Assembly: GCF_001637325.1 (NCBI RefSeq)
Contig: NZ_LRXL01000026.1
Span: 868,001-932,000, forward strand
DNA: 64,000 nucleotides
Origin: Cochleicola gelatinilyticus
GTDB taxonomy: Bacteria; Bacteroidota; Bacteroidia; Flavobacteriales; Flavobacteriaceae
Direction: 5' to 3'
Shown: positions 45,868-54,836 of the stretch, piece after piece
Position numbering within the stretch: position 1 is the first letter of the stretch
Layout: each line of letters starts with the position of its first letter
Translations under genes and position numbers: made by a program
The notes under the pieces: model-generated
What the model saw: only the letters and a program-made list of their open reading frames with translations
Told to the model about the DNA's origin: nothing
Database searches by the model: none

Positions 45868-47297
45868 TGCCAATTCAAAAACGAACTAAAATAGTTGCCA
45901 CATTAGGACCTGCAACGCAAGACCGAAATATTTTAAAGCAAATGATTCTTGAAGGTGTTGATGTCTTTCGAGTTAACTTTTCTCATGCAGATTATAAAAA
46001 TGTAGAGAAAACTATTAAAATAATTCGGGAACTTGGAGAAGAATTAGATACAACCACAGCCATATTAGGAGATTTGCAGGGTCCCAAATTACGCGTAGGT
46101 ATCATGAAAGAAGAAGTCGTGGTAGAGCCTGGTGATACAATCTCATTTTGTACTGGAGAGGAGTTTGAGGGAGATCGAAACAAAGTCTATATGAATTACG
46201 ACAACTTCCCTAAAGATGTGAAACCTGGGGAACGAGTATTATTAGATGACGGAAAACTAATGTTTGAAGTAATCGAGACCGATGGTAAAAGTGAAGTAAA
46301 AACAAAAGTAATACAAGGAGGGCCCTTACGTTCAAGAAAAGGAGTGAACCTTCCAAATACCGCAATATCACTACCTGCATTAACCGATAAAGATAAAAAG
46401 GATGCTGTATTTGCAATTTCTCAACAAGTTGACTGGATTGCACTTTCATTCGTGAGGCATGCTCAAGATTTAAAAGACCTTCAAGCAATTATTGAAGCTC
46501 ATAGTGAATATAAAATCCCCATAATTGCAAAAATTGAAAAACCAGAAGCTGTTCAGAATATTGATAAGATCGTAGCTTATTGTGATGCTTTAATGGTGGC
46601 TCGTGGAGATCTCGGGGTTGAAGTTCCTGCAGAAGAGGTTCCTTTAATTCAAAAAGAATTAGTGCTCACAGCTAAAAGAGCAAGAATTCCGGTGATTATT
46701 GCTACCCAAATGATGGAAACCATGATTACGTCACTAACACCAACTCGTGCGGAAGTTAATGATGTTGCAAATTCAGTAATGGATGGTGCCGACGCAGTGA
46801 TGCTTTCTGGCGAAACTTCTGTAGGAAAATATCCTGTACAGGTAATTCAGAAAATGGCAAATATTTGTCGAAATGTAGAAAACTCTTCATTAATACGAGT
46901 TCCCCAAGAACCCCCTCATGTTCGTACCAATCGTTACATCACTAAATCGATTTGTTATCATGCAGCACATATGGCTAATGAGATTGAAGCCAGTGCAATT
47001 TGTACTTTAACTAATAGTGGGTATACGGCATTTCAGATTTCTGCATGGAGACCAGACGCACATATTTTGGTTTATACCTCTAACCGAAGAATTCTTTCTC
47101 GTCTCAACCTTCTTTGGGGAGTTAAGTCGTTCTATTACGATAAATTTGTAAGCACAGATGAAACAGTTGAAGACGTTAATCGTATTGCTTATGAAAAAGG
47201 ATTTGTAAATAAAGGGGAATTTTTAATTAATCTCGCTGCGATGCCCATCGTAGACAAAGGAATGGTTAATACCCTGCGCGTTTCACAAGTAAAATAA
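45867..47297 (+). CDS. pyk: Pyruvate kinase
   Basis: A 476-residue glycolytic enzyme converting phosphoenolpyruvate and ADP to pyruvate and ATP. Motifs are RTKIVATLGPATQD, VFRVNFSHAD, GDLQGPKLRV, IIAKIEKPEAVQN with the catalytic Lys, and MVARGDLGVEVP, then MMETMI and the C-terminal allosteric domain. Translation is coupled to the IPExxxVDY gene. No terminator is obvious on the plus strand downstream. Confidence 0.96.
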   Translation: MPIQKRTKIVATLGPATQDRNILKQMILEGVDVFRVNFSHADYKNVEKTIKIIRELGEELDTTTAILGDLQGPKLRVGIMKEEVVVEPGDTISFCTGEEFEGDRNKVYMNYDNFPKDVKPGERVLLDDGKLMFEVIETDGKSEVKTKVIQGGPLRSRKGVNLPNTAISLPALTDKDKKDAVFAISQQVDWIALSFVRHAQDLKDLQAIIEAHSEYKIPIIAKIEKPEAVQNIDKIVAYCDALMVARGDLGVEVPAEEVPLIQKELVLTAKRARIPVIIATQMMETMITSLTPTRAEVNDVANSVMDGADAVMLSGETSVGKYPVQVIQKMANICRNVENSSLIRVPQEPPHVRTNRYITKSICYHAAHMANEIEASAICTLTNSGYTAFQISAWRPDAHILVYTSNRRILSRLNLLWGVKSFYYDKFVSTDETVEDVNRIAYEKGFVNKGEFLINLAAMPIVDKGMVNTLRVSQVK

Positions 47298-47418
47298 TTT
47301 TGGACGGACTGTATAAAAGACATCTATTTTGTGATTTATAATGCTAAATGGTACATTTTAGAACTTGTTACTATTGTAATACCTTTCTTGTTTCTTAGAA
47401 GATGATAGTATAAAAAAA

Positions 47419-47447
47419 GCTTCAATAAGTAAAAGTCCTATTGAAGC
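47419..47447 (-). terminator. Terminator after the SH3-like lipoprotein gene
   Basis: The stem GCTTCAATA (47419-47427) and TATTGAAGC (47439-47447) is followed in the minus direction by TTTTTTT. It lies 31 bp after the stop of the convergent lipoprotein gene and may also block read-through from pyk. Confidence 0.85.
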
Positions 47448-47478
47448 CTTGCTGTTATTTTTCATTATGATATTGTAA

Positions 47479-48243
47479 CTAATCTGCGATCATGTGCTCC
47501 TTAATTTTCATTTTGTCCCCTTCTTTAGTGATGGTAATAGTACTTGCAAATCCTTCTCCAGCGTAAGAATAAATAATACTTTGTAAGATATCATTAGTTC
47601 GTTCTATCTGTAACTCACTTATCCATAACGTTGGAGTTTTTTTTGCATCAGAGATAACCTCTTTGTCTTTTCCCTTTGGGTTTGGAAAAGAAAATGCGGA
47701 AGGAATGCGATATAATTTTTGTGCAACATAAAAAGCCTCGTGCCATTGGTTGGTTGGTAATTCTACTATTTGAGTATTACTCGGATTACTTGCAGTACCT
47801 CCAACAGATTCTGTATAGGAAGCTTTAGGAAATAATTTATTAAGCTCTTCTACATAAACTTTAGCTTTAATATCTTTCTCTGGTGGGAAGAATTTTGAAA
47901 GATATCCATTAAAAGCATATCCACTTTTATGATTAAACTCAACTTCGTTCATACCTCCTTTTATTCCTCCAACTGTCATGGTAGAATTTTTTTCCGAAGT
48001 AATAATTTTTACTTTAGTACCGTAAGGCATAACAGCAAGTTTCTCACTATTCAAATTATTAAATTCTCGAAGGGTAAGACCGCTGGGAGCAGTAACATAT
48101 AAATAATCGGGTGTATTGGGTGTTGTATCTGCAATTGCAAGAGTGCCTGGTTTGGGATCATCACCTAAATTAGAAGGTTTTTCTTTGCAAGAAAATACAA
48201 GAGAGAGCGCTGCAAGAACGAATGATAAAGCTACTTTTTTCAT
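47479..48243 (-). CDS. Lipoprotein with SH3-like domain
   Basis: A 254-residue lipoprotein with signal VLAALSLVFSC (lipid Cys near residue 19). Residues 48-120 form an SH3b-like domain: GLTLREFNNLNSEKLAVMPYGTKV in outline, with the L-R-x-N/F pattern and a closing GYAFNGYLSKF. The C-terminal 130 residues have no family that I recognise. It is likely periplasmic, or at the inner side of the outer membrane, and may bind peptidoglycan or peptides. It converges on pyk and is followed by a good terminator. Confidence 0.75.
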   Translation of the reverse strand: MKKVALSFVLAALSLVFSCKEKPSNLGDDPKPGTLAIADTTPNTPDYLYVTAPSGLTLREFNNLNSEKLAVMPYGTKVKIITSEKNSTMTVGGIKGGMNEVEFNHKSGYAFNGYLSKFFPPEKDIKAKVYVEELNKLFPKASYTESVGGTASNPSNTQIVELPTNQWHEAFYVAQKLYRIPSAFSFPNPKGKDKEVISDAKKTPTLWISELQIERTNDILQSIIYSYAGEGFASTITITKEGDKMKIKEHMIAD

Positions 48244-48320
48244 AATTGAAAGGTTTTGTGTTAATAAATAGATTCAAGTAACTTTAGTTCATATATGTCA
48301 CGTTAAGAAATTAATGTAAT

Positions 48321-49418
48321 TTAAAAATCAAGTTTTAATTGAACCTCTATGGGAACCGAAGGCTTGATTTTTTTCTTGGATTCGTTATTCAAATTTGATA
48401 AAGAAATTCCCAACAACCGTACCGATTCTTTCATAGGTTCTTGATATAACAAATCTTTAACAGTGTTAACGATCAACGACTTAGTGGCGGTATAGAAGGG
48501 TAACGTCTTACTTCTCGTTTGTAGTGTAAAATCACTATATTTAATTTTAAGGGTAATTGTTTTTCCTGCTACTTTGCTTTTCGCAAGTCTTCTTTCCACC
48601 TCTTCTGCAATATCCTCTAAGCGTTCCATCATAAATAATTCTGAAGAGATATTTTCACTAAATGTACGTTCGGCGGCAAGAGATTTTCGGGTACGCGATG
48701 GCTTTACAGTACTATTATGAATACCACGAACCACATGATAATAATAGGCTCCGCTTTTTCCAAAGTGTTCCGAAAGATATTCAAGAGATTTCCCTTTTAA
48801 ATCTTTCCCAGTATAAATACCATGACGATACATTTTTTCTTTGGTAACTTTTCCTACTCCGTAGAATTTTTTAACATCGAGATTTTCGAGAAACTCAATA
48901 ACATCTTCGGGTGGTACAGTTTTTTGACCATTGGGTTTGTTTATATCACTGGCTACTTTAGCGATAAATTTATTAATCGAAATTCCCGCAGATGCGTTTA
49001 ATCCCGTTTTCTCTTTGATCTTATTTCGGATTTCCTCTGCGATGAGCGTTGCGCTTGGATTTCCTTTTTTGTTTTCAGTAACATCTAAATAAGCTTCATC
49101 GAGTGAAAGGGGTTCGACGAGATCGGTGTATTCAAAAAATATGTTTCTAATTTTTTCTGAAAATTCTCTGTAACGGTCAAAATTAGTCTTTACAAAAATT
49201 AATTCTGGACATAGCCTACGTGCCATGGCACCACTCATAGCGCTGCGAACGCCAAATTTTCGAGCTTCATAACTAGCGGCACTGACCACACCTCGTTTTG
49301 AACTGCCCCCCACCGCAATTGCTTTTCCTCGTAGCTCAGGATTGTCTAACTGTTCAACCGATGCATAAAAAGCATCCATATCAACATGAATAATTTTTCG
49401 AATAGGTACTGTTTCCAT
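48321..49418 (-). CDS. dinB: DNA polymerase IV
   Basis: A 365-residue Y-family translesion polymerase. The catalytic acidic residues are in HVDMDAFYASVEQLDN and LVEPLSLDEAYLDVT. The tyrosine steric-gate region is intact, and the C-terminal little-finger domain follows (KSLAAERTFSEN). The C-terminus ends in a short basic-hydrophobic tail, IKPSVPIEVQLKLDF, a plausible clamp-binding peptide (QLKLDF). It is divergent from the oxidoreductase operon. Confidence 0.94.
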   Translation of the reverse strand: METVPIRKIIHVDMDAFYASVEQLDNPELRGKAIAVGGSSKRGVVSAASYEARKFGVRSAMSGAMARRLCPELIFVKTNFDRYREFSEKIRNIFFEYTDLVEPLSLDEAYLDVTENKKGNPSATLIAEEIRNKIKEKTGLNASAGISINKFIAKVASDINKPNGQKTVPPEDVIEFLENLDVKKFYGVGKVTKEKMYRHGIYTGKDLKGKSLEYLSEHFGKSGAYYYHVVRGIHNSTVKPSRTRKSLAAERTFSENISSELFMMERLEDIAEEVERRLAKSKVAGKTITLKIKYSDFTLQTRSKTLPFYTATKSLIVNTVKDLLYQEPMKESVRLLGISLSNLNNESKKKIKPSVPIEVQLKLDF

Positions 49419-49563
49419 TCTTTTATTGAACTTTCAGAAATCCAAAGTTACAGCTTCAAAACGATATTGCTTCATTAAAATTTACGACTCCTGCCTATCG
49501 TTGGCACCTTCAAATTAGTAAAATCCGTATCTTTCGTAATCAAACAAAATCTGCAAAATAACC

Positions 49564-50217
49564 ATGAAGAAAACCGCAATACTTTTAGGAGCTACCGGTT
49601 TAACCGGAAGCACGTTATTAAATAAATTATTACACGATCGCACGATTGAAAAAGTAAAAGTTTTTTCCAGAAGAACTACTGGTGTATCACACCCTAAACT
49701 TGAAGAGCACATTATTAGTCTATTCGAGTTAAAAAAGCATAATGAAGAATTTTATGGAAATGTAGTTTTCTGTTGCATTGGAACTACAAAGGCTAACACC
49801 CCCGATAAAAATAAATATCGAAAGATTGATCATGGCATTCCAGTTTCAGCTGCAAAACTTTGTAAAGAAAACAAAATTGAGACCTTTATTGTTATGTCGT
49901 CAATGGGAGCAGATGTGGAAAGTTCGGTATTTTATAATAAGGTAAAAGGGGAGATGGAGCGGGACGTTTTGTCACAAGAAATACCAAACACGTATATTCT
50001 TCAACCATCATTAATAGCAGGAAAGCGCGACGAAAAACGTTTGGGAGAACGTATAATGAAAGGAGTTATGAAAGTTATTAATCCATTGCTTCCAAAGAAA
50101 TACCAGTCTATTCATCCCGACACCATTGCTTCAGCCATGAAGGCACTTATGAAAAAAGGATTTGATGAAACTGTTATCACATCAGATAAAATTAAAGAAA
50201 TTGCGAACGTGAAATGA
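49564..50217 (+). CDS. NAD(P)-binding oxidoreductase (HTATIP2-like atypical SDR)
   Basis: A 217-residue protein with nucleotide-binding motif LLGATGLTGSTLL at the N-terminus. It then has VVFCCIGTTKANTPDK, MSSMGADV and a C-terminal PSLIAGKRDEKRLGE. This is the atypical SDR group of human HTATIP2. The conventional YxxxK is replaced by YNKVKGEMERD, which supplies a K. Substrate is unknown. It is the first of four closely packed genes; the next gene overlaps by 4 bp (ATGA). Confidence 0.78.
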   Translation: MKKTAILLGATGLTGSTLLNKLLHDRTIEKVKVFSRRTTGVSHPKLEEHIISLFELKKHNEEFYGNVVFCCIGTTKANTPDKNKYRKIDHGIPVSAAKLCKENKIETFIVMSSMGADVESSVFYNKVKGEMERDVLSQEIPNTYILQPSLIAGKRDEKRLGERIMKGVMKVINPLLPKKYQSIHPDTIASAMKALMKKGFDETVITSDKIKEIANVK

Positions 50218-50588
50218 ATTTAAATCAAGTAACCGTTCCTTCAATAGATGTAGAAAAATCGATCTTATTTTATAAAAAATTGGGGTTACAACTTATTGTA
50301 AAAAGTCTTCCGAAGTATGCTCGATTCGAATGTCCAAATGGCAATACAACCTTCTCAATACATCAAGTGGTTTCAGTAACAGAAAGCCAAAGTGTTTGGG
50401 TTTATTTTGAAGTTGAAAATGTGAGTGAAAAAGTTTCAGAATTACAATCTAAAGGAATTACTTTTGAAACAACCCCTGTTGAACAAAGTTGGCTATGGAT
50501 TGAAGCGAAACTGAAGGATCACGACGGAAATCAAATTATGATCTATCATGCGGGGAAGAATCGAAAAAACCCACCCTGGAGAATTTAA
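50214..50588 (+). CDS. VOC family (glyoxalase/bleomycin-resistance-like) protein
   Basis: A 124-residue protein with the paired beta-alpha-beta-beta-beta modules of the VOC superfamily: TVPSIDVEKSILFYKKLGL at the start and WIEAKLKDHDGNQIMIYHAG at the end. The potential metal ligands include the glutamate region E-V-E-N and the DHDGN segment. No reaction can be assigned. It overlaps the upstream gene by 4 bp and the CYTH gene starts 5 bp later. Confidence 0.8.
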   Translation: MNLNQVTVPSIDVEKSILFYKKLGLQLIVKSLPKYARFECPNGNTTFSIHQVVSVTESQSVWVYFEVENVSEKVSELQSKGITFETTPVEQSWLWIEAKLKDHDGNQIMIYHAGKNRKNPPWRI

Positions 50589-50593
50589 ACTAC

Positions 50594-51067
50594 ATGCAGG
50601 AAATAGAACGTAAATTTTTAGTGACTTCAACTGTTTTTAAATCGGAAGCATTTCAACAAACCCGAATTGTACAGGCGTTTTTAAATACGCATCCGGAGCG
50701 AACGGTACGGGTACGAATAAAAGGAGAGCAAGCATTTTTGACTGTAAAGGGAAAATCGAATGCTGCCGGAACTATTCGTATGGAGTGGGAAAAAGAAATC
50801 ACTGTTCCCGAAGCGGAAGCGTTACTCGTTATTGCAGAACCAGGACAAATCGAAAAAATAAGACATGAAGTGAATGTAGGAACACATGTTTTTGAAGTTG
50901 ATGAATTCCTTGGAGAAAATAAAGGATTGGTCGTTGCTGAAGTAGAACTTACAAAAGAAAACGAAATTTTTCTTAAACCCGATTGGCTGGGAGTGGAGGT
51001 TACAGGCGATATTAGATATTACAACTCACAACTTAGTAAAAACCCATTTAAATACTGGAAATCATGA
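50594..51067 (+). CDS. CYTH domain protein (triphosphate tunnel metalloenzyme)
   Basis: A 157-residue CYTH protein. The signature EIERKF is at residues 3-8, the paired R-V-R-I-K strand is RTVRVRIKGEQAFL, and the later acidic strand is VFEVDEFLGENKGLVVAEVEL. These proteins hydrolyse or cyclise organic or inorganic triphosphates inside a beta tunnel. It is small and lacks a CHAD domain. It overlaps the next gene by 4 bp, so all four genes of this group are coupled. Confidence 0.88.
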   Translation: MQEIERKFLVTSTVFKSEAFQQTRIVQAFLNTHPERTVRVRIKGEQAFLTVKGKSNAAGTIRMEWEKEITVPEAEALLVIAEPGQIEKIRHEVNVGTHVFEVDEFLGENKGLVVAEVELTKENEIFLKPDWLGVEVTGDIRYYNSQLSKNPFKYWKS

Positions 51068-51588
51068 AAAAGAACTATCTCATACTATGTATCGGCGCAC
51101 TATCCCTTTTTACAAGCTGCAAAAACGAAACAAAACCGAATGAAGATTCTTCTGACAATACCTTTACTTTCGAAGAAAAACCGGTAATAGCCACAGAAAA
51201 ATCGATTGCACAATTAAAGGAAGAGCTTACTGGCGACGGATTTGAAATCTTCGATTATGTCGATCCAGATTCGGGCGACACTGTTATAATGCAGCAATAT
51301 TTTATGGCATTTCTGAAGACGGGCCCGAACCGATCACAATCTAAAAAAGAAGCGCAACAATTACAAGAAGAGCATTTAGCACATTTGGGTAGTATGTATG
51401 CCCAAGGATTTGCAGATATTTCGGGGCCTTTCGGTGACGAGGGAGAGATTCGCGGCATAACTATTTATAATGTTCCTACATTGAAAATTGCCGATAGTCT
51501 TGCCAATATGGATCCTATGGTAAAAGCGGGTCGACTTGTAATTGAAATGCATCCCTGGTGGGCAGCTAAAGGATTTAAGTTGCGCTAA
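51064..51588 (+). CDS. YciI-like domain lipoprotein
   Basis: A 174-residue lipoprotein with signal ILCIGALSLFTSC (lipid Cys near residue 19). Residues 75-174 resemble the YciI/YCII fold: EEHLAHLGSMYAQGFADISG, GPFGDEGEIRGITIYNV and a closing MVKAGRLVIEMHPWW. Conserved His and Asp candidates are present (HLAHL and ADISG). Function of YCII proteins is poorly known. It is the last gene of the four-gene operon. Confidence 0.72.
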   Translation: MKKNYLILCIGALSLFTSCKNETKPNEDSSDNTFTFEEKPVIATEKSIAQLKEELTGDGFEIFDYVDPDSGDTVIMQQYFMAFLKTGPNRSQSKKEAQQLQEEHLAHLGSMYAQGFADISGPFGDEGEIRGITIYNVPTLKIADSLANMDPMVKAGRLVIEMHPWWAAKGFKLR

Positions 51589-51620
51589 TAAAATATTTTT
51601 ATACACAAAACGCCCTTATC

Positions 51621-53987
51621 TTACATGGAGGCACTGCTTATTTCTATTTGCAGTTTTATTTCGTTTCCTTCTTGATCGGTAGCAGTAAGGACATATGTAC
51701 CTGGTTTTGGAGTTACTGCCAGTTCATGAAAGGTTTTGGTAGCTCCAATAAATTGGCTATCTAAATACCAAAAAACTGTAGCGTCTGCAGAACGATGTGC
51801 TAGTTTAAAAATTACTTCGTTAACGTGTTCATTAAAATCTTTAGCAAGTAAAATAGTTTCATTTCGCTTCGGAAAAATAAATTCCATAGTTCGTTCACCC
51901 TCCTGTAAACAATTAGACGCAAAGGAAGGGAGTGGTTTGTATTCGGGATGTAGGGGTGCATAATAATATTCCTGAATGGGAGGAAGGGTAAACCAACTTT
52001 TTTGTTTCATTTCTGAAAGTTCATAACACGAAGAGTTTACCTGAGCAGTTTCAGTTTTATTCAAAAACACTTGATGGTGGTAAATGCATGCTTTAGTCTT
52101 CAATCCTTCTTTCGGAATCCATTCTGTCGTTGGGTTGTCACAAAAAATTCCTGCTAAATTTCCACTTTTAGAACACACTTCAGTCTCTATTAGTTCATCA
52201 AAAGGAGTTGCAAACCAATCTGAAATTGGTAAAACATCAAGTACGTCGAACAATAGAGGAGCTGCTGCCTGTATTCCAGTTAAACCAGGACGTCCTTCTC
52301 CGTCGGCGTTTCCCACCCAAACCCCGATGGCATATTTAGAGGTAACTCCAACTGCCCAAGCATCTTTAAAACCATAACTTGTTCCGGTTTTCCATGCAAT
52401 GGGTTGTGAGTTGTTGAAAAAACTCCAGTTTTCTGATTCCTGTGGTCGGTTTACTTCTTGAAGTGCATTTAATGTATGATATATGGCTCCTGCGTTAAAT
52501 AGAGAAGGCTTCGATTGGATGGTTCCGAAATCAACTTTTTGATCTTTCACATAAATGGGGTCCATAAATTCATTTGTGCGATATTCACTAGAAGATCTAT
52601 TGAAATAGGTAAGTGTCGAGCTCATTCCTGCATATGCTTTTGTGAGGTCCCACAATGAGCTTTCGGCACCTCCAAGAATTAGAGTTAGTCCATAATAATC
52701 TGCTGGATGGCTAATTCCTTTTAATTGCATTGTTTTAAGTTTATTATAAAATCTTTCTAGCCCGTGAGACTGTAACGATCGTACAGCAGGAACATTTAAA
52801 GAACGTGATAATGCAGTACTTGCTGGGACGGCCCCGTGAAATTGTTTGTCAAAATTTTCAGGACTATAACCATTTACCACCGTTGGAATGTCTGCAATTA
52901 ACTCATTTGGGAGTAATTCTCCACTATGTAATAAAGAAGCATATAAAAAAGGTTTTAAGGTACTTCCTGTACTGCGAGGTTTCGAAATAATATCCACGTA
53001 ATTATTATGGTCTAAAGTTGTGAGAGCATTTCCAACATATCCAAGCACCTCCCTAGTATCAACATCTAATACCAGTACTGCCAAGTTATTAATCTTATTT
53101 TGTTTCAGCACATAATGATGTTCGGCGGTAATTCTATTTAATTTTTTCTGAAGCGAATAATCGATTGTAGTTTGAATGCGTTTACCTCGATGGGTAGTTC
53201 GAATTCTTTCGGTTAAGTGTGGAGCAATCTCAGGTAACTGAAGCGGTTTCCCGGGCAGTGGTTCTTCTAAAGCCAATTCGTATGTGGTTTTATCGATAAT
53301 ACCCCTGTGAAAAAGCTTTAAAAGTAAACGATCTCTTTTTTGTTTCAGAAGAAGTTCATTTTTTCCTGGAAAAATTAAGGAAGGCGCATTGGGTAATACT
53401 GCAAGGGCTGCCGATTGCCCCCAGCTTAAGGAGGAAGCAGGGATTCCGAAGTACCTCCAAGAAGCAGTTTCTAATCCCACCACGTTTCCACCAAAAGGAG
53501 CATGCGACGCATAGAGCGCAATAATTTTTTCCTTAGAATAGCGTGCTTCCAGTCGAGTAGCTTGCACAATTTCTATCGCCTTTTCCCAATAGCTGCGCCG
53601 TTTATTGTTTCGTGATAATCTAATTACCTGTTGAGTGAGCGTACTTCCGCCGCGACGAGAATCTGTAGTTAGATTTTGCCAAAAGGCTTTTGAGATTGAG
53701 ACTGGGTTAAATCCCAGATGTGAATAAAAATGTTCATCTTCAAAGTAAAGAATTGCCTGCTTAAAACGTTGGGGAACGTGATCCATTTCAGGAAACCGCC
53801 ACTGTTCATCGTCTGCAATTCGAGCGCCGAGCATAAACCCCTCTTTACTTTCGGCAACAGTAGAAGTAGGTGCGTTAAACAACTGTGAAGGCAAGCAAAA
53901 AGACCATCCCAATAACAGGATTAAAACCATACTGTATTTCAGCTTGTGTTTAGTTACATGGGTTTGTATGTGTTTTCTTGTTTTCAT
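51621..53987 (-). CDS. pbpC: Penicillin-binding protein 1C
   Basis: A 788-residue bifunctional peptidoglycan synthase, with N-terminal anchor (LILLLGWSFCLPS) in the inner membrane. The GT51 domain has FEDEHFYSHLGFNPVS and RRGGSTLTQQVIRLSR. The transpeptidase domain has the SxxK motif in STGSTLKPF, SLN in SRSLNVPA, and KTG in WKTGTSYGFKDAW. The C-terminal region (about residues 650-788) is the PBP1c-specific domain with beta-sandwich features. An alpha-2-macroglobulin gene lies upstream on the same strand, as in E. coli pbpC-yfhM, but here an 849-bp repeat/GIY-YIG segment separates the two. Confidence 0.94.
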   Translation of the reverse strand: MKTRKHIQTHVTKHKLKYSMVLILLLGWSFCLPSQLFNAPTSTVAESKEGFMLGARIADDEQWRFPEMDHVPQRFKQAILYFEDEHFYSHLGFNPVSISKAFWQNLTTDSRRGGSTLTQQVIRLSRNNKRRSYWEKAIEIVQATRLEARYSKEKIIALYASHAPFGGNVVGLETASWRYFGIPASSLSWGQSAALAVLPNAPSLIFPGKNELLLKQKRDRLLLKLFHRGIIDKTTYELALEEPLPGKPLQLPEIAPHLTERIRTTHRGKRIQTTIDYSLQKKLNRITAEHHYVLKQNKINNLAVLVLDVDTREVLGYVGNALTTLDHNNYVDIISKPRSTGSTLKPFLYASLLHSGELLPNELIADIPTVVNGYSPENFDKQFHGAVPASTALSRSLNVPAVRSLQSHGLERFYNKLKTMQLKGISHPADYYGLTLILGGAESSLWDLTKAYAGMSSTLTYFNRSSSEYRTNEFMDPIYVKDQKVDFGTIQSKPSLFNAGAIYHTLNALQEVNRPQESENWSFFNNSQPIAWKTGTSYGFKDAWAVGVTSKYAIGVWVGNADGEGRPGLTGIQAAAPLLFDVLDVLPISDWFATPFDELIETEVCSKSGNLAGIFCDNPTTEWIPKEGLKTKACIYHHQVFLNKTETAQVNSSCYELSEMKQKSWFTLPPIQEYYYAPLHPEYKPLPSFASNCLQEGERTMEFIFPKRNETILLAKDFNEHVNEVIFKLAHRSADATVFWYLDSQFIGATKTFHELAVTPKPGTYVLTATDQEGNEIKLQIEISSASM

Positions 53988-54000
53988 TTAGTAATGCGTG

Positions 54001-54263
54001 GCGCTTCGACAGGCTCAGCGTGACTTTGTTCCTTTAATTTGTATTAATATTCATATTTTTTATTTCAATAGCCAACTATGAAATTCGATGTCAGTCTGAG
54101 CTTGTCGAAGACTTTTTAGTTAGCAATTTGTTTTTTTCCATGTTTGCGCTTCGACAGGCTCAGCGTGACCTAATTCCTTTAATTTGTATTATTTTCCACC
54201 TTCATATGTATTGTTTCAACAGCCAACTATGAAATTCGATGTCAGTCTGAGCTTGTCGAAGAC
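54001..54263. repeat. Double palindromic repeat, left copy
   Basis: Two units (54001-54112 and 54146-54263) each begin with GCGCTTCGACAGGCTCAGC and end with CAGTCTGAGCTTGTCGAAGAC, which are imperfect inverted complements of each other. Each unit can therefore fold as a long hairpin. The core around AGCCAACTATGAAATTCG is shared by all four units. The second unit has about 24 bp more than its counterpart in the right copy. Similar CTTCGACAAGCTCAG palindromes occur in many bacteria as REP-like repeats. Confidence 0.9.
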
Positions 54264-54270
54264 TTTTAAA

Positions 54271-54576
54271 TCATTTCGGCTTACCAAACTCTTTGTAATT
54301 TTTTGAAAACCGAATTAGGTCTTTAGCGTTTTCTTCGATTAAAGCTTTTTTCTTTCTATGTGTCCAGCCTTTAATTTGTTTTTCAATTTTAATAGCCTCA
54401 GAAGGATTGGTGCATGTTACAAACCACTTTAATTCAACAGGTCTTCTAGCATAGGTATAACTGCTTTTCTTTTTGCCTTGTATATGTTCCTCAACTCTTC
54501 TTTCAATATCATTAGTCATGCCCGTGTAGTATGAGTTATCAGAACATAAAAGGATGTATGTGAAATAGAGTTTCAT
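54271..54576 (-). CDS. Small GIY-YIG nuclease
   Basis: A 101-residue single-domain GIY-YIG protein. The core reads FTYILLCSDNSYYTGMTNDI, where YTG replaces YIG. The catalytic Arg lies in ERRVEEH, and the catalytic Glu in EAIKIEKQIKGW. It lacks any DNA-binding extension, like other short GIY-YIG proteins of unknown role. It lies 8 bp from the left repeat copy and about 17 bp from the right one, so it fits exactly between them. It is likely a repeat-linked nuclease, but no activity is shown by the sequence itself. Confidence 0.87.
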   Translation of the reverse strand: MKLYFTYILLCSDNSYYTGMTNDIERRVEEHIQGKKKSSYTYARRPVELKWFVTCTNPSEAIKIEKQIKGWTHRKKKALIEENAKDLIRFSKNYKEFGKPK

Positions 54577-54593
54577 ATTAAATTTTCATAAAT

Positions 54594-54832
54594 GCTTCGC
54601 AAGCTCAGCGTGACTTTGTTCCTATAATTTGTATTAATATTCATATTTTTTATTCCAATAGCCAACTATGAAATTCGATGTCAGTCTGAGCTCGTCGAAG
54701 ACTTTTTAGTTAGCAATTTGTTTTTTTTCCATGTTTGCGCTTCGACAGGCTCAGCGTGACCTAATTCCTTTAATTTATATTATTTCAACAGCTAACTATG
54801 AAATTCGATGTCAGTCTGAGCTTGTCGAAGAC
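54594..54832. repeat. Double palindromic repeat, right copy
   Basis: A direct copy of the left repeat in the same order (units 54594-54702 and 54737-54832). The first palindrome arm is degraded (GCTTCGC-AAGCTCAGC), and the later spacer is shorter. The right end lies 4 bp from the alpha-2-macroglobulin stop. Sequence agreement with the left copy extends over the spacers too (for example TTAGTTAGCAATTTG), indicating duplication of the whole block. Confidence 0.9.
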
Positions 54833-54836
54833 TCCA

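Noticed and set aside
46210-46488. 92-codon antisense frame inside pyk
   Set aside because: The frame is leucine-rich noise opposite a strongly conserved gene.
54001-54832. Repeated blocks considered as a CRISPR array
   Set aside because: There are only four units of about 110 bp, they contain internal inverted repeats, the spacers are themselves conserved, and no cas gene is present.
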